The translations under genes were made by a program, and so were the position numbers. Shown here in pieces: positions 1-8,238 of a stretch of DNA of 36,916 nucleotides. The notes beneath the pieces were generated by a model, which did no database searches, was not told where the DNA came from, and worked only from the letters and a program-made list of their open reading frames with translations. How positions within the stretch are numbered: position 1 is the stretch's first letter; every line of letters starts with the position of its first letter. The DNA comes from Pseudomonadota bacterium (GTDB lineage Bacteria; Pseudomonadota; Gammaproteobacteria; CALCKW01). Location of the stretch: positions 1-36,916 of the forward strand of contig JBCCUP010000045.1 in NCBI GenBank assembly GCA_039196715.1, written 5' to 3'.

Positions 1-617
1 AGGATCTCGGCCGCCGTGCCCGGCATCGACCCCAATCCGCACGCCTTCAGCTCGGTCAGGTAGTCGCTGTAGCTTTGCTTGGTTTTCGCTGCACCGAACC
101 AGACCTCGAACGGCGAGAAGGCGTGGATGTGCATACCCGGCAGTGCCGCCTTGATCGCCAACACCAGATCGCGGTAGTAGGTGCCTGGCATTTTGGGGTG
201 CAAGCCACCCTGAATACAGACCTCCGTGCCACCCCGTGCCCACGCCTCCTCGGCGCGTTCGACCACGCGGTCGATGTCAAGCCACTCGGCGCCAGCGTCT
301 TCCTTGCGCTTGGCAAAGCCGCAAAAGGTGCAGCCCATGTAACAGATGTTGGTGAAATTGATGTTCCGGTTGACCACAAAACTGACGCGGTCGCCATTGG
401 CAGCGCACCGCAACGCATTGGCCGTGGCGAAAATCGCCGCGCGGTCTGCCTCGCGGTCCGGGTCGCGCGCGTGGAACAAGCCAGCCGCCTCGACCTCCGA
501 CACCTCGACGCCGCCGAGCACGCGCTCGAGCGTGCGCCGCACCGCCGGGCGCGCGTGGCCCAGCGTCGCGTCAAGTTCGGCCCCACCGGGCCCGCTGTGC
601 CGGTGTGTCCGCGTCAC
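1..617 (-). CDS. cofH: CofH, Fo synthase subunit 2 (partial, C-terminus beyond window)
   Basis: Radical SAM enzyme that, with CofG, builds 7,8-didemethyl-8-hydroxy-5-deazariboflavin (Fo) from tyrosine and 5-amino-6-ribitylamino-uracil; Fo is the chromophore of coenzyme F420 and of some photolyases. The reading frame starts at a GTG that overlaps the cofG stop codon (GTGA), so the two genes are translationally coupled. The radical SAM cluster motif CYMGCTFC gives C92, C96 and C99, preceded by the NRNINFTNI stretch typical of CofH. Only about 205 codons are present, roughly half of a CofH, and the rest lies left of base 1. The family call is clear. Whether the cell makes full F420 or only Fo cannot be told, because no other F420 genes (cofC, cofD, cofE) are visible here. 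Confidence 0.9.
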   Translation of the reverse strand, partial: MTRTHRHSGPGGAELDATLGHARPAVRRTLERVLGGVEVSEVEAAGLFHARDPDREADRAAIFATANALRCAANGDRVSFVVNRNINFTNICYMGCTFCGFAKRKEDAGAEWLDIDRVVERAEEAWARGGTEVCIQGGLHPKMPGTYYRDLVLAIKAALPGMHIHAFSPFEVWFGAAKTKQSYSDYLTELKACGLGSMPGTAAEI

Positions 618-1777
618 GAGGCGACCTCGACCGGCTGCTGCTGCTGCGCCAATCCATCTGCCCGTGCGATCACCGCGACACGCTCGGCTACCCGCGGCTC
701 GACAAAGTCGGCCTGTGCGTCGATGAAACGGGGGTAGACGGTCAGGCGCTCCGCCAGGTGGAAGTCTGCCGCGGCACAACTCGCTGCCAAACGATCGATC
801 TGTGGCCAGGCATGCTGCGGATTGATGTGGTCGATCGTGATCGGGCTGATGCCGCCCCAATCGTTGATCCCGGCACCGAGGTAGGCGATGTGCCGGGCAT
901 GCAAATTGGGGGGCGCCTGGATGCTGATCTCTGGCGCCAGAATGAGCCGTGCGGCCGCTATGGTCCTCAGCATGTCATCCAACGCAGGCTCGGGGTGCAG
1001 TGCCATGGCGATGTCAGGCTTGCGTTGGAAATTCTGGATGATGACTTCCTGGATGTGCCCGTGCCTTAGGTGCGAGGCGTTGATGGCCTCGAGGGCGTCG
1101 ATGCGTTCGGACCAGGTTTCGCCGATGCCGATCAAGAGGCCAGTCGTGAACGGCACCTTCTTTTCGCCGGCGCGCTCCAGCGTGCGCAAACGCTGGATCG
1201 GCACCTTGTCCGGGCAGGCGTAGTGCGGCTGGCCCTTGCGCGTCAGACGCCGACTCACGGTCTCCAGCATCATGCCCATGGATGCGCTGACGGGTTTGAG
1301 CTGATCGATCTCGTCGTCCGCCAGGGTGCCGGCGTTGACGTGGGGAAGCAGCGCGGTTTCGGACAACACGAGCGCGCACATGTCGGCCAGGTAGTCGGTC
1401 ATGCGCGCGTACCCGAGCTGTGCCAGGCGTTGCCGCGCGGACGCGTAGCGCTGCTCGGGCTTTTCGCCCAGACTGAACAGCAATTCCTTGCAACCGTGAC
1501 GCTCGCCACGCCGGGCGAGTGCGAGCACGTCCTCGGGCCGCATGATGTTCGACGCGGGATCACTCGGGTGTTTGACAAAAGTGCAGTAGGCGCAGGTGTC
1601 GCGGCACATGTTGGTCAGCGGCGCAAAGACCTTGCGCGAGTACGTCACCGTGCGCCCCCAGAACCGGTCGCGCAGCGCGGCGGCCTGCCGACAGAGCGAT
1701 GCTGTGTCCCTGTCCGATAAAGCGGTCTTGCCCAGTGCGTCCATGGTTAACCTATAGTGCAGTGCGCCCGTCGTCAC
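614..1777 (-). CDS. cofG: CofG, Fo synthase subunit 1
   Basis: Radical SAM enzyme that acts after CofH in Fo (deazaflavin) formation. The cluster motif CRDTCAYC (C58, C62, C65, counted from the GTG at 1777) and the downstream blocks NAGTL, KKVPFTTGLLIGIGET and IQEVIIQNF match the CofG family. The 387-residue length fits a stand-alone CofG, in contrast to the fused FbiC protein of actinobacteria. The start is ambiguous: GTG at 1777, or ATG at 1744 with a weak AGG seven bases upstream; family conservation begins after both. Its stop overlaps the cofH GTG. A RutR-like palindrome lies about 90-130 bases upstream, so it may be pyrimidine-regulated together with the neighbouring catabolic operon. 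F420 genes are uncommon in cultured proteobacteria. Confidence 0.93.
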   Translation of the reverse strand: MTTGALHYRLTMDALGKTALSDRDTASLCRQAAALRDRFWGRTVTYSRKVFAPLTNMCRDTCAYCTFVKHPSDPASNIMRPEDVLALARRGERHGCKELLFSLGEKPEQRYASARQRLAQLGYARMTDYLADMCALVLSETALLPHVNAGTLADDEIDQLKPVSASMGMMLETVSRRLTRKGQPHYACPDKVPIQRLRTLERAGEKKVPFTTGLLIGIGETWSERIDALEAINASHLRHGHIQEVIIQNFQRKPDIAMALHPEPALDDMLRTIAAARLILAPEISIQAPPNLHARHIAYLGAGINDWGGISPITIDHINPQHAWPQIDRLAASCAAADFHLAERLTVYPRFIDAQADFVEPRVAERVAVIARADGLAQQQQPVEVAS

Positions 1778-1852
1778 AGGCGGAACAACCGAGTGGCCAA
1801 AGACCGCCGTGGCGGGCGTCCTCCGCGTCCTCAGTGATCTCGCCCCTAGAGT

Positions 1853-1891
1853 CTGCCACTTTTTTTACCATTTGATCAAAATTTGTGGCAG
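1853..1891 (-). promoter_or_regulatory. RutR-like operator inside a larger inverted repeat, upstream of cofG
   Basis: Bases 1864-1879 read TTTACCATTTGATCAA. The RutR operator known from E. coli is TTGACCA-NN-TGGTCAA, and 12 of its 14 specified positions match here, one mismatch per half. TTTGATCAAA (1871-1880) is also a perfect palindrome. The box is flanked by perfect 7-bp arms, CTGCCAC (1853-1859) and GTGGCAG (1885-1891). It lies in the AT-rich part of the 285-bp gap between the end of rutR and the start of cofG, so the only gene it is placed to control is cofG. On the minus strand the TTGATC in the box could serve as a -35 element, but I see no convincing -10. Function is inferred from the match and from the adjacent RutR-family gene. 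Confidence 0.6.
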
Positions 1892-2062
1892 TCTACGCCC
1901 GAGACAACCTGTCGAGGCTCGACATGTCGAGCGGATTTACAGCGGGCCCGACCTGCGCAGTGCCGGGTTCACCCCGAACCGCGTTAACACAGGCCCGGCC
2001 TGTGATTGTCACAGTTGACCCGGGTGCGACCGCCCTCGCAACCGTGCCGCGTACACGCGTGT

Positions 2063-2683
2063 TCAGGCACGCAGCGCCCGCGAAAACAGGGTCTCGAGAA
2101 ACACCTCGGCATCGGCGTACGGGTCCGACGTGTCACCGAGCACCGCACGCACCTGAGCGTCGAAATCAGCGTAGTGCTGAGTCAGCGACCAGATAGAGAA
2201 GATCAGATGCACGGGATCGATTTCGCGAATCTTGCCAGCGGCGACCCAGCGACGAATCAACGCGGCTTTTTCCTCGACCAGGTCCTTGAGTTCACCCGAG
2301 AGCACCTCGCGGATGTGCGGCGCGCCCTGCAGTATTTCATTGGCAAACAGCCGGCTCTCGCGCGGGTAGTCGCGGCTCATGGCGAGTTTGCGGCAGACGT
2401 AGTCGAGGATGGCGTCGAGCGGCTCCCGGTCGTTATCCAACGCGCGCAGGGGGTCGAGCCAGGTCTCGATCAGGTTCTCGAGCAGCGCGGTGTACACCGC
2501 CGCCTTGGAGGGAAAGTAATAGAGCAGATTCGGCTTGGACATGTCGGCCGCCAACGCGATCTGGTCGAGCGTCGCGCCCCGGTAGCCCTCGGCCGCGAAC
2601 ACCGACAGCGCCGCCGCGTGGATTTGCGCGGTCTTCTGACGTTGAATGCGCGTTTGGCTTTTACCTTGTCCGGGTTGCCTCAT
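2063..2683 (-). CDS. rutR: RutR-type TetR-family regulator of pyrimidine utilisation
   Basis: TetR-family one-component repressor of 206 residues. The N-terminal helix-turn-helix (about residues 20-65) contains ATLDQIALAADMSKPNLLYYFPSKAAVY, very close to my recollection of the E. coli RutR segment. The C-terminal ligand domain keeps further RutR stretches: SRDYPRESRLF, LKDLVEEKAALI and DPVHLIFSIWSLTQHYADF. E. coli RutR senses uracil or thymine. The gene diverges from the dihydropyrimidinase operon, the usual arrangement for a local regulator, and a RutR-like box lies just beyond its 3' end in front of cofG. The ATG at 2683 has no strong ribosome-binding site. Alternatively it could respond to another cyclic amide such as a hydantoin. 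Confidence 0.85.
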   Translation of the reverse strand: MRQPGQGKSQTRIQRQKTAQIHAAALSVFAAEGYRGATLDQIALAADMSKPNLLYYFPSKAAVYTALLENLIETWLDPLRALDNDREPLDAILDYVCRKLAMSRDYPRESRLFANEILQGAPHIREVLSGELKDLVEEKAALIRRWVAAGKIREIDPVHLIFSIWSLTQHYADFDAQVRAVLGDTSDPYADAEVFLETLFSRALRA

Positions 2684-2834
2684 GCGTGGCGTTGCCGACC
2701 GAGTGAGAGATCAGGATACTATCGTGACGACCCGCCGGGCGCGCTTTTTTGTATCACGTGGGTACGAGGCACCCACTGAAGCATGAACACTCATCAATTC
2801 GATCACCCGGCCTGACCACCCCGAGGAGTGTGAG
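2684..2834. promoter_or_regulatory. Divergent promoter region between rutR and the pyrimidine catabolism operon
   Basis: This 151-bp gap must hold the promoters of both divergent transcripts. It includes a 6-bp inverted repeat GTGGGT/ACCCAC (2758-2763 and 2771-2776) and a run of six T (2745-2750). A weak RutR-like stretch, TCATCAATTCGATCAC (2791-2806), agrees with the cofG-upstream box at 10 of 16 positions, too few to call it an operator. A GAGGAG ribosome-binding site sits at 2823-2828, ahead of the ATG at 2835. No clear -35/-10 pair was identified. Confidence 0.45.
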
Positions 2835-4097
2835 ATGACCACTGCCAACGCCGATTCCCGCAGGAACATTCGCATCAACGCCGACCGCCTGTGGGACAGC
2901 ATCATGGAGATGGCCACGATCGGTCCCGGTGTCGCCGGCGGCAACAACCGCCAGACGCTCACCGACGAGGACGCGGTGGGCCGCGCGCTCTTTCAGCGCT
3001 GGTGCGAGGAAGCGGGCTGCACCCTGGGCGTCGACGAAATGGGCAACATGTTCGCCACCCGCGCGGGCGAGGACCCGGATCTGCTGCCCGTGTACGTCGG
3101 TTCGCACCTCGACACCCAACCCACCGGCGGCAAGTACGATGGCGTGCTCGGTGTGCTGGGCGGCCTCGAAATGATCCGCACCCTCAACGACCTCGGCATC
3201 AAGACCAAACACCCGATCGTGGTCACCAACTGGACCAACGAGGAGGGCACGCGCTTCGCGCCGGCCATGCTGGCCTCGGGTGTCTTCGCGGGCAAACACA
3301 CCCTCGAGTGGGGCTACGACCGCGTCGACGCGGCCGGAAAGCGCTTCGGTGATGAGCTCGAGCGCATCGGTTGGCGCGGTGAAGAGAAAGTCGGCGCCCG
3401 CAAGATGCACGCGATGTTCGAGCTGCACATCGAGCAGGGGCCCATCCTCGAAGCCGAGGGCAAGGACATCGGCGTCGTCACCCACGGCCAGGGCCTGCGC
3501 TGGATCGAGTGCACGGTCACCGGCAAGGAGAGCCACACCGGCTCCACGCCGATGCACATGCGCAAGAACGCCGGCCGCGGCCTCGCGCTCGTCACCGAAT
3601 TGGTGCACGAGATCGCGATGAAGAACCAGCCCAACGCGGTTGGTGCCATCGGTCACATCGACGTGCACCCCAACTCGCGCAACATCATCCCCGGCAAGGT
3701 CGTGTTCACGGTCGACCTGCGCACGCACATCCTCGACAAACTCGAGGCCATGGTCGCCGAACTCATGGAACGCGCGCCCAAACTGTGCAGCGACATCGGC
3801 GTCGAGTTCGCCGCCGAGATCGTCGGCCAGTTCAACCCGCCGGCGTTCGACGAGGCCTGCGTCGCAGCGGTTCGCAATGCAGCCCAGGACCTCGGCTATT
3901 CGCACATGGACATCGTCTCGGGCGCCGGCCACGACGCGTGCTGGATCAACGACGTCGCGCCCACCGCGATGATCATGTGCCCCTGCGTGGACGGCCTGTC
4001 GCACAACGAAGCCGAGGAGATCTCCAAGGAATGGGCCGCAGCTGGCACCGACGTGCTGTTCCACGCCGCGGTCAACACCGCCCAGATTGTCGACTGA
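2835..4097 (+). CDS. M20-family Zn-dependent N-carbamoyl-amide amidohydrolase (N-carbamoyl-beta-alanine or allantoate type)
   Basis: Dinuclear zinc amidohydrolase of the beta-ureidopropionase / L-carbamoylase / allantoate amidohydrolase family, 420 residues, which is the usual length. Predicted metal ligands are H91 and D102 (GSHLDTQ, GGKYDG), E137 (TNEEGTRF), H198 (FELHIEQGP) and H390 (LSHNEAEE). In the reductive pyrimidine pathway this enzyme would hydrolyse N-carbamoyl-beta-alanine to beta-alanine, CO2 and ammonia. The adjacent dihydropyrimidinase, which makes that substrate, supports this. It is first in the operon and has a good ribosome-binding site (GAGGAG). The exact carbamoyl substrate cannot be read from sequence; carbamoyl amino acids from hydantoins are an alternative. 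Confidence 0.9.
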   Translation: MTTANADSRRNIRINADRLWDSIMEMATIGPGVAGGNNRQTLTDEDAVGRALFQRWCEEAGCTLGVDEMGNMFATRAGEDPDLLPVYVGSHLDTQPTGGKYDGVLGVLGGLEMIRTLNDLGIKTKHPIVVTNWTNEEGTRFAPAMLASGVFAGKHTLEWGYDRVDAAGKRFGDELERIGWRGEEKVGARKMHAMFELHIEQGPILEAEGKDIGVVTHGQGLRWIECTVTGKESHTGSTPMHMRKNAGRGLALVTELVHEIAMKNQPNAVGAIGHIDVHPNSRNIIPGKVVFTVDLRTHILDKLEAMVAELMERAPKLCSDIGVEFAAEIVGQFNPPAFDEACVAAVRNAAQDLGYSHMDIVSGAGHDACWINDVAPTAMIMCPCVDGLSHNEAEEISKEWAAAGTDVLFHAAVNTAQIVD

Positions 4098-4121
4098 CGC
4101 CTGTCGGCGTCCCCCTTTTTT
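4096..4121 (+). terminator. Weak intra-operon hairpin with T-run
   Basis: A 6-bp stem GACGCC (4096-4101) / GGCGTC (4106-4111) with a TGTC loop is followed by four C and then six T (4116-4121). It begins at the stop codon of the amidohydrolase gene and ends 27 bases before the dihydropyrimidinase ATG. The stem is short and the T-run is offset, so this is at most a partial terminator or attenuator within one operon. Confidence 0.35.
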
Positions 4122-4148
4122 ACCCAGGACAGCGAGAGAGGATTGAAC

Positions 4149-5603
4149 ATGAGCACGGTCATCAAGAACGGCACCGTCGTCACCGCAGACCTCAGCTACC
4201 GCGCCGACGTGCTGATTGAAAAAGGCGTCATCACCGACATCGGTGACAACCTCAGCGGCGACAAGACACTCGACGCGACCGACTGTTACGTCATGCCGGG
4301 CGGCATCGACCCGCACACCCACCTCGAAATGCCGTTCATGGGCACCTACTCGAGCGACGATTTCGAATCGGGCACGCGCGCGGCGCTGGCCGGCGGCACC
4401 ACCATGGTGGTCGACTTCGCGCTGCCGAACCCGGGTGAGAGCCTGCTGGATGCGCTGCAACGCTGGGACAACAAGTCCACCCGCGCCAACTGCGACTACT
4501 CCTTCCACATGGCGGTCACCTGGTGGGGCGAGCAGGTCTTCAACGACATGAAGACCGTGGTGCAGGAGCGCGGCATCAACACCTTCAAGCACTTTCTCGC
4601 CTACAAGGGCGCGTTGATGGTCAACGACGACGAGCTCTACAGCTCGTTTCAGCGCCTCGCCGAACTCGGCGGCACGGCGATGGTGCACGCGGAGAACGGC
4701 GATGTGGTCGCCGAGTTGTCCGCCAAGCTGCTTGCAGAAGGCAACACCGGCCCCGAGGCCCACGCCTACTCCCGGCCGACGCAGGTCGAGGGCGAGGCAA
4801 CCAACCGCGCCATCATGATCGCGGACATGGCGGGTGTGCCACTGTACGTTGTCCACACCTCGTGCGAGGAGGCCCACGAGGCGATCCGGCGGGCGCGCAT
4901 GCTCGGCAAACGCGTCTGGGGCGAACCTCTGATTCAACACCTCACGCTCGACGAGAGCGAGTACTTCCACGCCGACTGGGACCACGCGGCGCGCCGCGTG
5001 ATGTCACCGCCGTTCCGCAACAAGCAGCACCAGGACAGCCTCTGGGCGGGCTTGCAATCGGGTTCACTGTCGGTGGTCGCGACCGACCACTGCGCCTTCA
5101 CCACCGAGCAGAAACGCTTCGGTGTCGGTGACTTCACCAAGATCCCGAACGGCACCGGCGGGCTCGAGGACCGCTTGCCGATGCTCTGGACCCACGGCGT
5201 CGCCACCGGCCGCCTGACGCCGAACGAGTTCGTCGCGGTCACCTCAACCAACATCGCCAAGATCCTCAACTGCTACCCGAAGAAAGGTGCGATCCTGCGC
5301 GGTGCCGACGCTGACATCGTGGTCTGGGACCCGGCCAAGGAGAAGACCATCACGGCTGACACCCAGCAGTCGGCGATCGACTACAACGTGTTCGAGGGGC
5401 ACCACGTGAAAGGCCTGCCCCGGTTCACCCTGACGCGTGGCCAGGTGGCCGTGCACGACGGCGATCTGCGCTTCCAGGAGGGGCACGGCAAGTTCGTCCC
5501 GCGCGAGGCCAACGCCACGGTCAACAAGGCGCTGAGCCAGTGGAAGGAACTGACCGCACCGCGGCCAGTGGAGCGCACCGGTATCCCGGCGACCGGGGTC
5601 TGA
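4149..5603 (+). CDS. hydA: Dihydropyrimidinase / D-hydantoinase
   Basis: Amidohydrolase-superfamily zinc enzyme that opens the ring of dihydrouracil or dihydrothymine (or 5-substituted hydantoins) to the N-carbamoyl amino acid, the substrate of the preceding gene product. Length is 484 residues from the ATG at 4149. An in-frame TTG at 4143 is less likely, since AGAGAGG at 4135-4141 is well spaced for the ATG. Metal and active-site residues: H57 and H59 (DPHTHLE), K153 (the carbamylated lysine of FLAYKGA), H180 (VHAENGD), H236 (VVHTSCE) and D313 (VATDHCAF). All are intact, so it should be active. No dihydropyrimidine dehydrogenase gene (preT/preA) is beside it, so either the first step is encoded elsewhere or the natural substrate is already reduced. 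Confidence 0.95.
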   Translation: MSTVIKNGTVVTADLSYRADVLIEKGVITDIGDNLSGDKTLDATDCYVMPGGIDPHTHLEMPFMGTYSSDDFESGTRAALAGGTTMVVDFALPNPGESLLDALQRWDNKSTRANCDYSFHMAVTWWGEQVFNDMKTVVQERGINTFKHFLAYKGALMVNDDELYSSFQRLAELGGTAMVHAENGDVVAELSAKLLAEGNTGPEAHAYSRPTQVEGEATNRAIMIADMAGVPLYVVHTSCEEAHEAIRRARMLGKRVWGEPLIQHLTLDESEYFHADWDHAARRVMSPPFRNKQHQDSLWAGLQSGSLSVVATDHCAFTTEQKRFGVGDFTKIPNGTGGLEDRLPMLWTHGVATGRLTPNEFVAVTSTNIAKILNCYPKKGAILRGADADIVVWDPAKEKTITADTQQSAIDYNVFEGHHVKGLPRFTLTRGQVAVHDGDLRFQEGHGKFVPREANATVNKALSQWKELTAPRPVERTGIPATGV

Positions 5604-5610
5604 TGCACCG

Positions 5611-6396
5611 GTGAGCGCCGACACGGTCATCCACGCCGAGCACCTGGACCTCACCTTCGAGACCAACGACGGTCCGGTCCACGCGCTAAAGGGCGTCACC
5701 CTCTCGCTCGCCAAGGGCGACTTCGTCTCGTTCATCGGGCCATCGGGCTGCGGCAAAACCACGTTCCTGCGCTGCGTTGCCGCACTCGAGACACCGACCG
5801 CCGGCACGCTGACCGTCAACGGCATGAGCGCCGAGGCCGCGCGTCGGGCGCGCGCCTACGGCTACGTCTTCCAGGCCGCCGGCCTCTACCCGTGGCGGAC
5901 GATCGAGGACAACATCAAACTGCCGCTGCAAATCATGGGCTTCGGCCGCGACGAGCAACAGCAGCGGGTGCAACGCGTTCTCGAACTCGTCGACCTCGAC
6001 GGCTTCGGCCGCAAGTACCCGTGGCAGCTCTCCGGCGGCATGCAACAGCGCGCGTCGATCGCGCGCGCGCTGGCTTTCGACGCCGACATCCTCTTGATGG
6101 ACGAGCCCTTCGGGGCACTCGACGAAATCGTGCGCGACCACCTGAACGAGCAGCTGCTGGCGCTCTGGGCCAAGACCGGCAAGACGATCGCGTTCGTCAC
6201 CCACTCGATTCCGGAGGCCGTGTACCTCTCGACCCGCATCGTGGTCATGAGCCCCCGGCCCGGCCGCATCACCGATGTGATCGACAGCCCGCTGCCGCGT
6301 GAGCGACCACTCGAAATTCGCGACACGCCCGCGTTTCTCGCCATTGCCCAGCGCGTGCGCGAGGGGCTGCGCGCCGGACACACCGCCGATGCCTGA
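5611..6396 (+). CDS. ABC importer ATPase (SsuB/TauB/ThiZ type)
   Basis: Cytoplasmic ATPase subunit of the importer formed with the next three genes, 261 residues. Walker A is GPSGCGKT (43-50), the Q-loop Q88, the signature LSGGMQQ (140-146) and Walker B ILLMDEP (160-166); all are intact. The motif spacing and the FGALDE sequence after Walker B are typical of the nitrate/sulfonate/taurine/thiamine-precursor subfamily. It starts at a GTG five bases after the dihydropyrimidinase stop codon, so it is almost certainly cotranscribed. Given the operon, the likely cargo is a pyrimidine or related cyclic amide; that is an inference. Confidence 0.92.
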   Translation: MSADTVIHAEHLDLTFETNDGPVHALKGVTLSLAKGDFVSFIGPSGCGKTTFLRCVAALETPTAGTLTVNGMSAEAARRARAYGYVFQAAGLYPWRTIEDNIKLPLQIMGFGRDEQQQRVQRVLELVDLDGFGRKYPWQLSGGMQQRASIARALAFDADILLMDEPFGALDEIVRDHLNEQLLALWAKTGKTIAFVTHSIPEAVYLSTRIVVMSPRPGRITDVIDSPLPRERPLEIRDTPAFLAIAQRVREGLRAGHTADA

Positions 6397-6405
6397 GCTC
6401 ACCGC

Positions 6406-7335
6406 ATGAGGACACTGGTTGCCATCCTGACCGTGGTCGGCGCGATCCTCGCGGTGTGGTATGTCGCTGCCATTCCGATGAACATGCACGAGGCCACCCT
6501 CAAGGCCGAACGGGCCGGTGTCGCGGTGGTGCCGCCCACCGCACGCGAGCGGCGCGCCCTGAGCGGGCTGCAACTGGCGCGTGACAACCCGTCGCTCTGG
6601 TCACAAGCCTATGTGCAGGACCGGCCCCGGCTGCCGGCGCCACACCAGATCGTTCAGGAAATCTGGAAAACCACCGGCGCCATGGTGCTGCGTGGCCGGG
6701 CCTTCTCCAAACGCAGCCTGATCACCCACGGCTGGGTGACGCTCTCGGCGACCCTCGTGGGCTTTGCCTTCGGTACGGTGTTCGGCCTGGTGCTCGCGGT
6801 TGCGATTGTCTACAACCGGCCGATGGACCTCTCGGCCATGCCCTGGGTGATCGCGTCCCAAACCGTGCCGATCACCGCGATCGCGCCGATGGTGGTCGTG
6901 GCCCTCGGCAAGCTGCAGGTGGATGACCTCATCGTCAAGGGCGTCATCTCGATGTACCTGAGTTTCTTCCCGGTCGTGGTCGGCATGGTCAAGGGCCTGC
7001 GCAGCCCCGACGCCATGCAGCTCGACCAGATGAAAACCTGGAATGCATCGGGGCTGCAAACCTTCCTGCGGCTGCGGCTGCCAAGTGCCATGCCGCTCTT
7101 CTTCGCCTCGCTCAAGGTCGGCATTGCCGCCTCGCTGATCGGCGCGGTGGTGGCCGAGATGAGCCTCTCGCAGGACGGTGGCCTCGGCGCCCGCCTGCTC
7201 TCGGGCAGCTACAACGGCCAGATGCTCAGCATGTGGGCGGCGCTCCTCGTTGCCGCCGCGCTCGCCGCCGCCCTGGTGTTCCTGATCGGTGCGATCCAGG
7301 ATCGCACGCTCACGCGCATGGGGTTCAACCGGTGA
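6406..7335 (+). CDS. ABC importer permease (BPD family), subunit 1
   Basis: Inner-membrane permease of 309 residues. A hydrophobic N-terminal segment (about 1-25) is followed by a soluble stretch of roughly 85 residues and then the usual transmembrane core. The cytoplasmic EAA-type loop that contacts the ATPase lies around MKTWNASGLQTFLRLRLPSA. The extended soluble N-terminal part, with KAERAGVAVVPPTAR, is longer than in SsuC/ThiX-type permeases. It begins nine bases after the ATPase stop, and its stop codon overlaps the start of the next permease (GTGA). Two different permeases imply a heterodimeric channel. Confidence 0.9.
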   Translation: MRTLVAILTVVGAILAVWYVAAIPMNMHEATLKAERAGVAVVPPTARERRALSGLQLARDNPSLWSQAYVQDRPRLPAPHQIVQEIWKTTGAMVLRGRAFSKRSLITHGWVTLSATLVGFAFGTVFGLVLAVAIVYNRPMDLSAMPWVIASQTVPITAIAPMVVVALGKLQVDDLIVKGVISMYLSFFPVVVGMVKGLRSPDAMQLDQMKTWNASGLQTFLRLRLPSAMPLFFASLKVGIAASLIGAVVAEMSLSQDGGLGARLLSGSYNGQMLSMWAALLVAAALAAALVFLIGAIQDRTLTRMGFNR

Positions 7336-8168
7336 GCTGGCTCGTCGGCGCTGCCGTGGTCTGGGCCGCCGCCTGGGCGCTGAACATCGCGCTGTCACGC
7401 GTTGATGCGCCCTGGACGCGCATCGCGATCCCGGTGGTGTTCGGCCTCACCCTGCTCGCGGTCTGGGAAGGCGCGGTGCGCGGCTTCGAAGTCAACCCGA
7501 TCATCCTGCCCGCCCCCTCGGCCAGCGCCGGCACGCTGGTCGCCAACGTGCCGACGATCTGGGCGGACCTCGTGCAAACCTTCTTCAAGGGCGCCCTGTC
7601 GGGTTACGTGATCGGCTGCACGGCGGGCGTGCTCGCCGCGGTCGCGGTGGACCGCTCGCCGTTCCTGCAACGCGGCCTGCTGCCGGTCGGCAACTTCCTC
7701 GCCGCCCTGCCCATCGTCGGCATGGCGCCGATCCTCGTGATCTGGTTCGGCTTCGGCTGGCAATCCAAGGCCGCGGTGGTGGTGGTCATGGTGTTCTTCC
7801 CGATGCTGGTGAACACCATCGAAGGCCTGCGTGCCACCGACCCGATGCAACGCGACCTCATGCACACCTACGCCGCCAACTACGGGCAGAGCCTGCGCTT
7901 TCTGCGCCTGCCGGCGGCGCTGCCGTTCATTTTCAACGGCCTCAAGATCTGCACGCCGCTCGCGCTGATCGGCGCGATCGTCGCCGAGTTCTTCGGCTCG
8001 CCCACCGTCGGTATGGGGTTTCGCATCTCGACGGAAGTGGGCCGACTGGCACTCGACATGGTCTGGGCGGAAATCACCGTCGCGGCCATCGTCGGCTCCG
8101 CATTCTACGGCTGCATGGCCCTGTTGGAACGCCGCCTCAGCTTCTGGCACCCCTCGCACAGGCGCTGA
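7332..8168 (+). CDS. ABC importer permease (BPD family), subunit 2
   Basis: Second inner-membrane permease, 278 residues from the GTG at 7332, which overlaps the stop of subunit 1 by four bases. The reading frame stays open for 99 bases upstream, but that part lies inside subunit 1 and has no membrane-protein character. It shows multiple hydrophobic segments, the conserved GNFLAALPIVGMAPILVIWFG block and an EAA-type loop near HTYAANYGQSLRFLRLPAALP. The pair resembles the permeases of nitrate/sulfonate/pyrimidine-precursor importers. Translational coupling to subunit 1 suits a 1:1 heterodimer. Confidence 0.9.
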   Translation: MSWLVGAAVVWAAAWALNIALSRVDAPWTRIAIPVVFGLTLLAVWEGAVRGFEVNPIILPAPSASAGTLVANVPTIWADLVQTFFKGALSGYVIGCTAGVLAAVAVDRSPFLQRGLLPVGNFLAALPIVGMAPILVIWFGFGWQSKAAVVVVMVFFPMLVNTIEGLRATDPMQRDLMHTYAANYGQSLRFLRLPAALPFIFNGLKICTPLALIGAIVAEFFGSPTVGMGFRISTEVGRLALDMVWAEITVAAIVGSAFYGCMALLERRLSFWHPSHRR

Positions 8169-8238
8169 GCTGGAGTCGGTATTGTGTATTGTGTGGAGTA
8201 CACATCAACCCTGTTGGTAAACCGAGGAGAGAAGTGAG

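Noticed and set aside
1809-2018. 69-codon plus-strand open frame downstream of rutR
   Set aside because: It spans the RutR-like operator region, has no ribosome-binding site, and resembles no protein I know.
4096-4121. Full terminator splitting the pyrimidine operon
   Set aside because: Six-base stem and offset T-run are weak, and the downstream gene has no evident promoter of its own.
2754-4985. 743-codon open frame on the minus strand opposite the amidohydrolase and dihydropyrimidinase genes
   Set aside because: It is the reverse-strand shadow of two clearly recognisable enzymes with intact active sites; its His/Val/Asp-rich composition is typical of antisense frames in GC-rich DNA.
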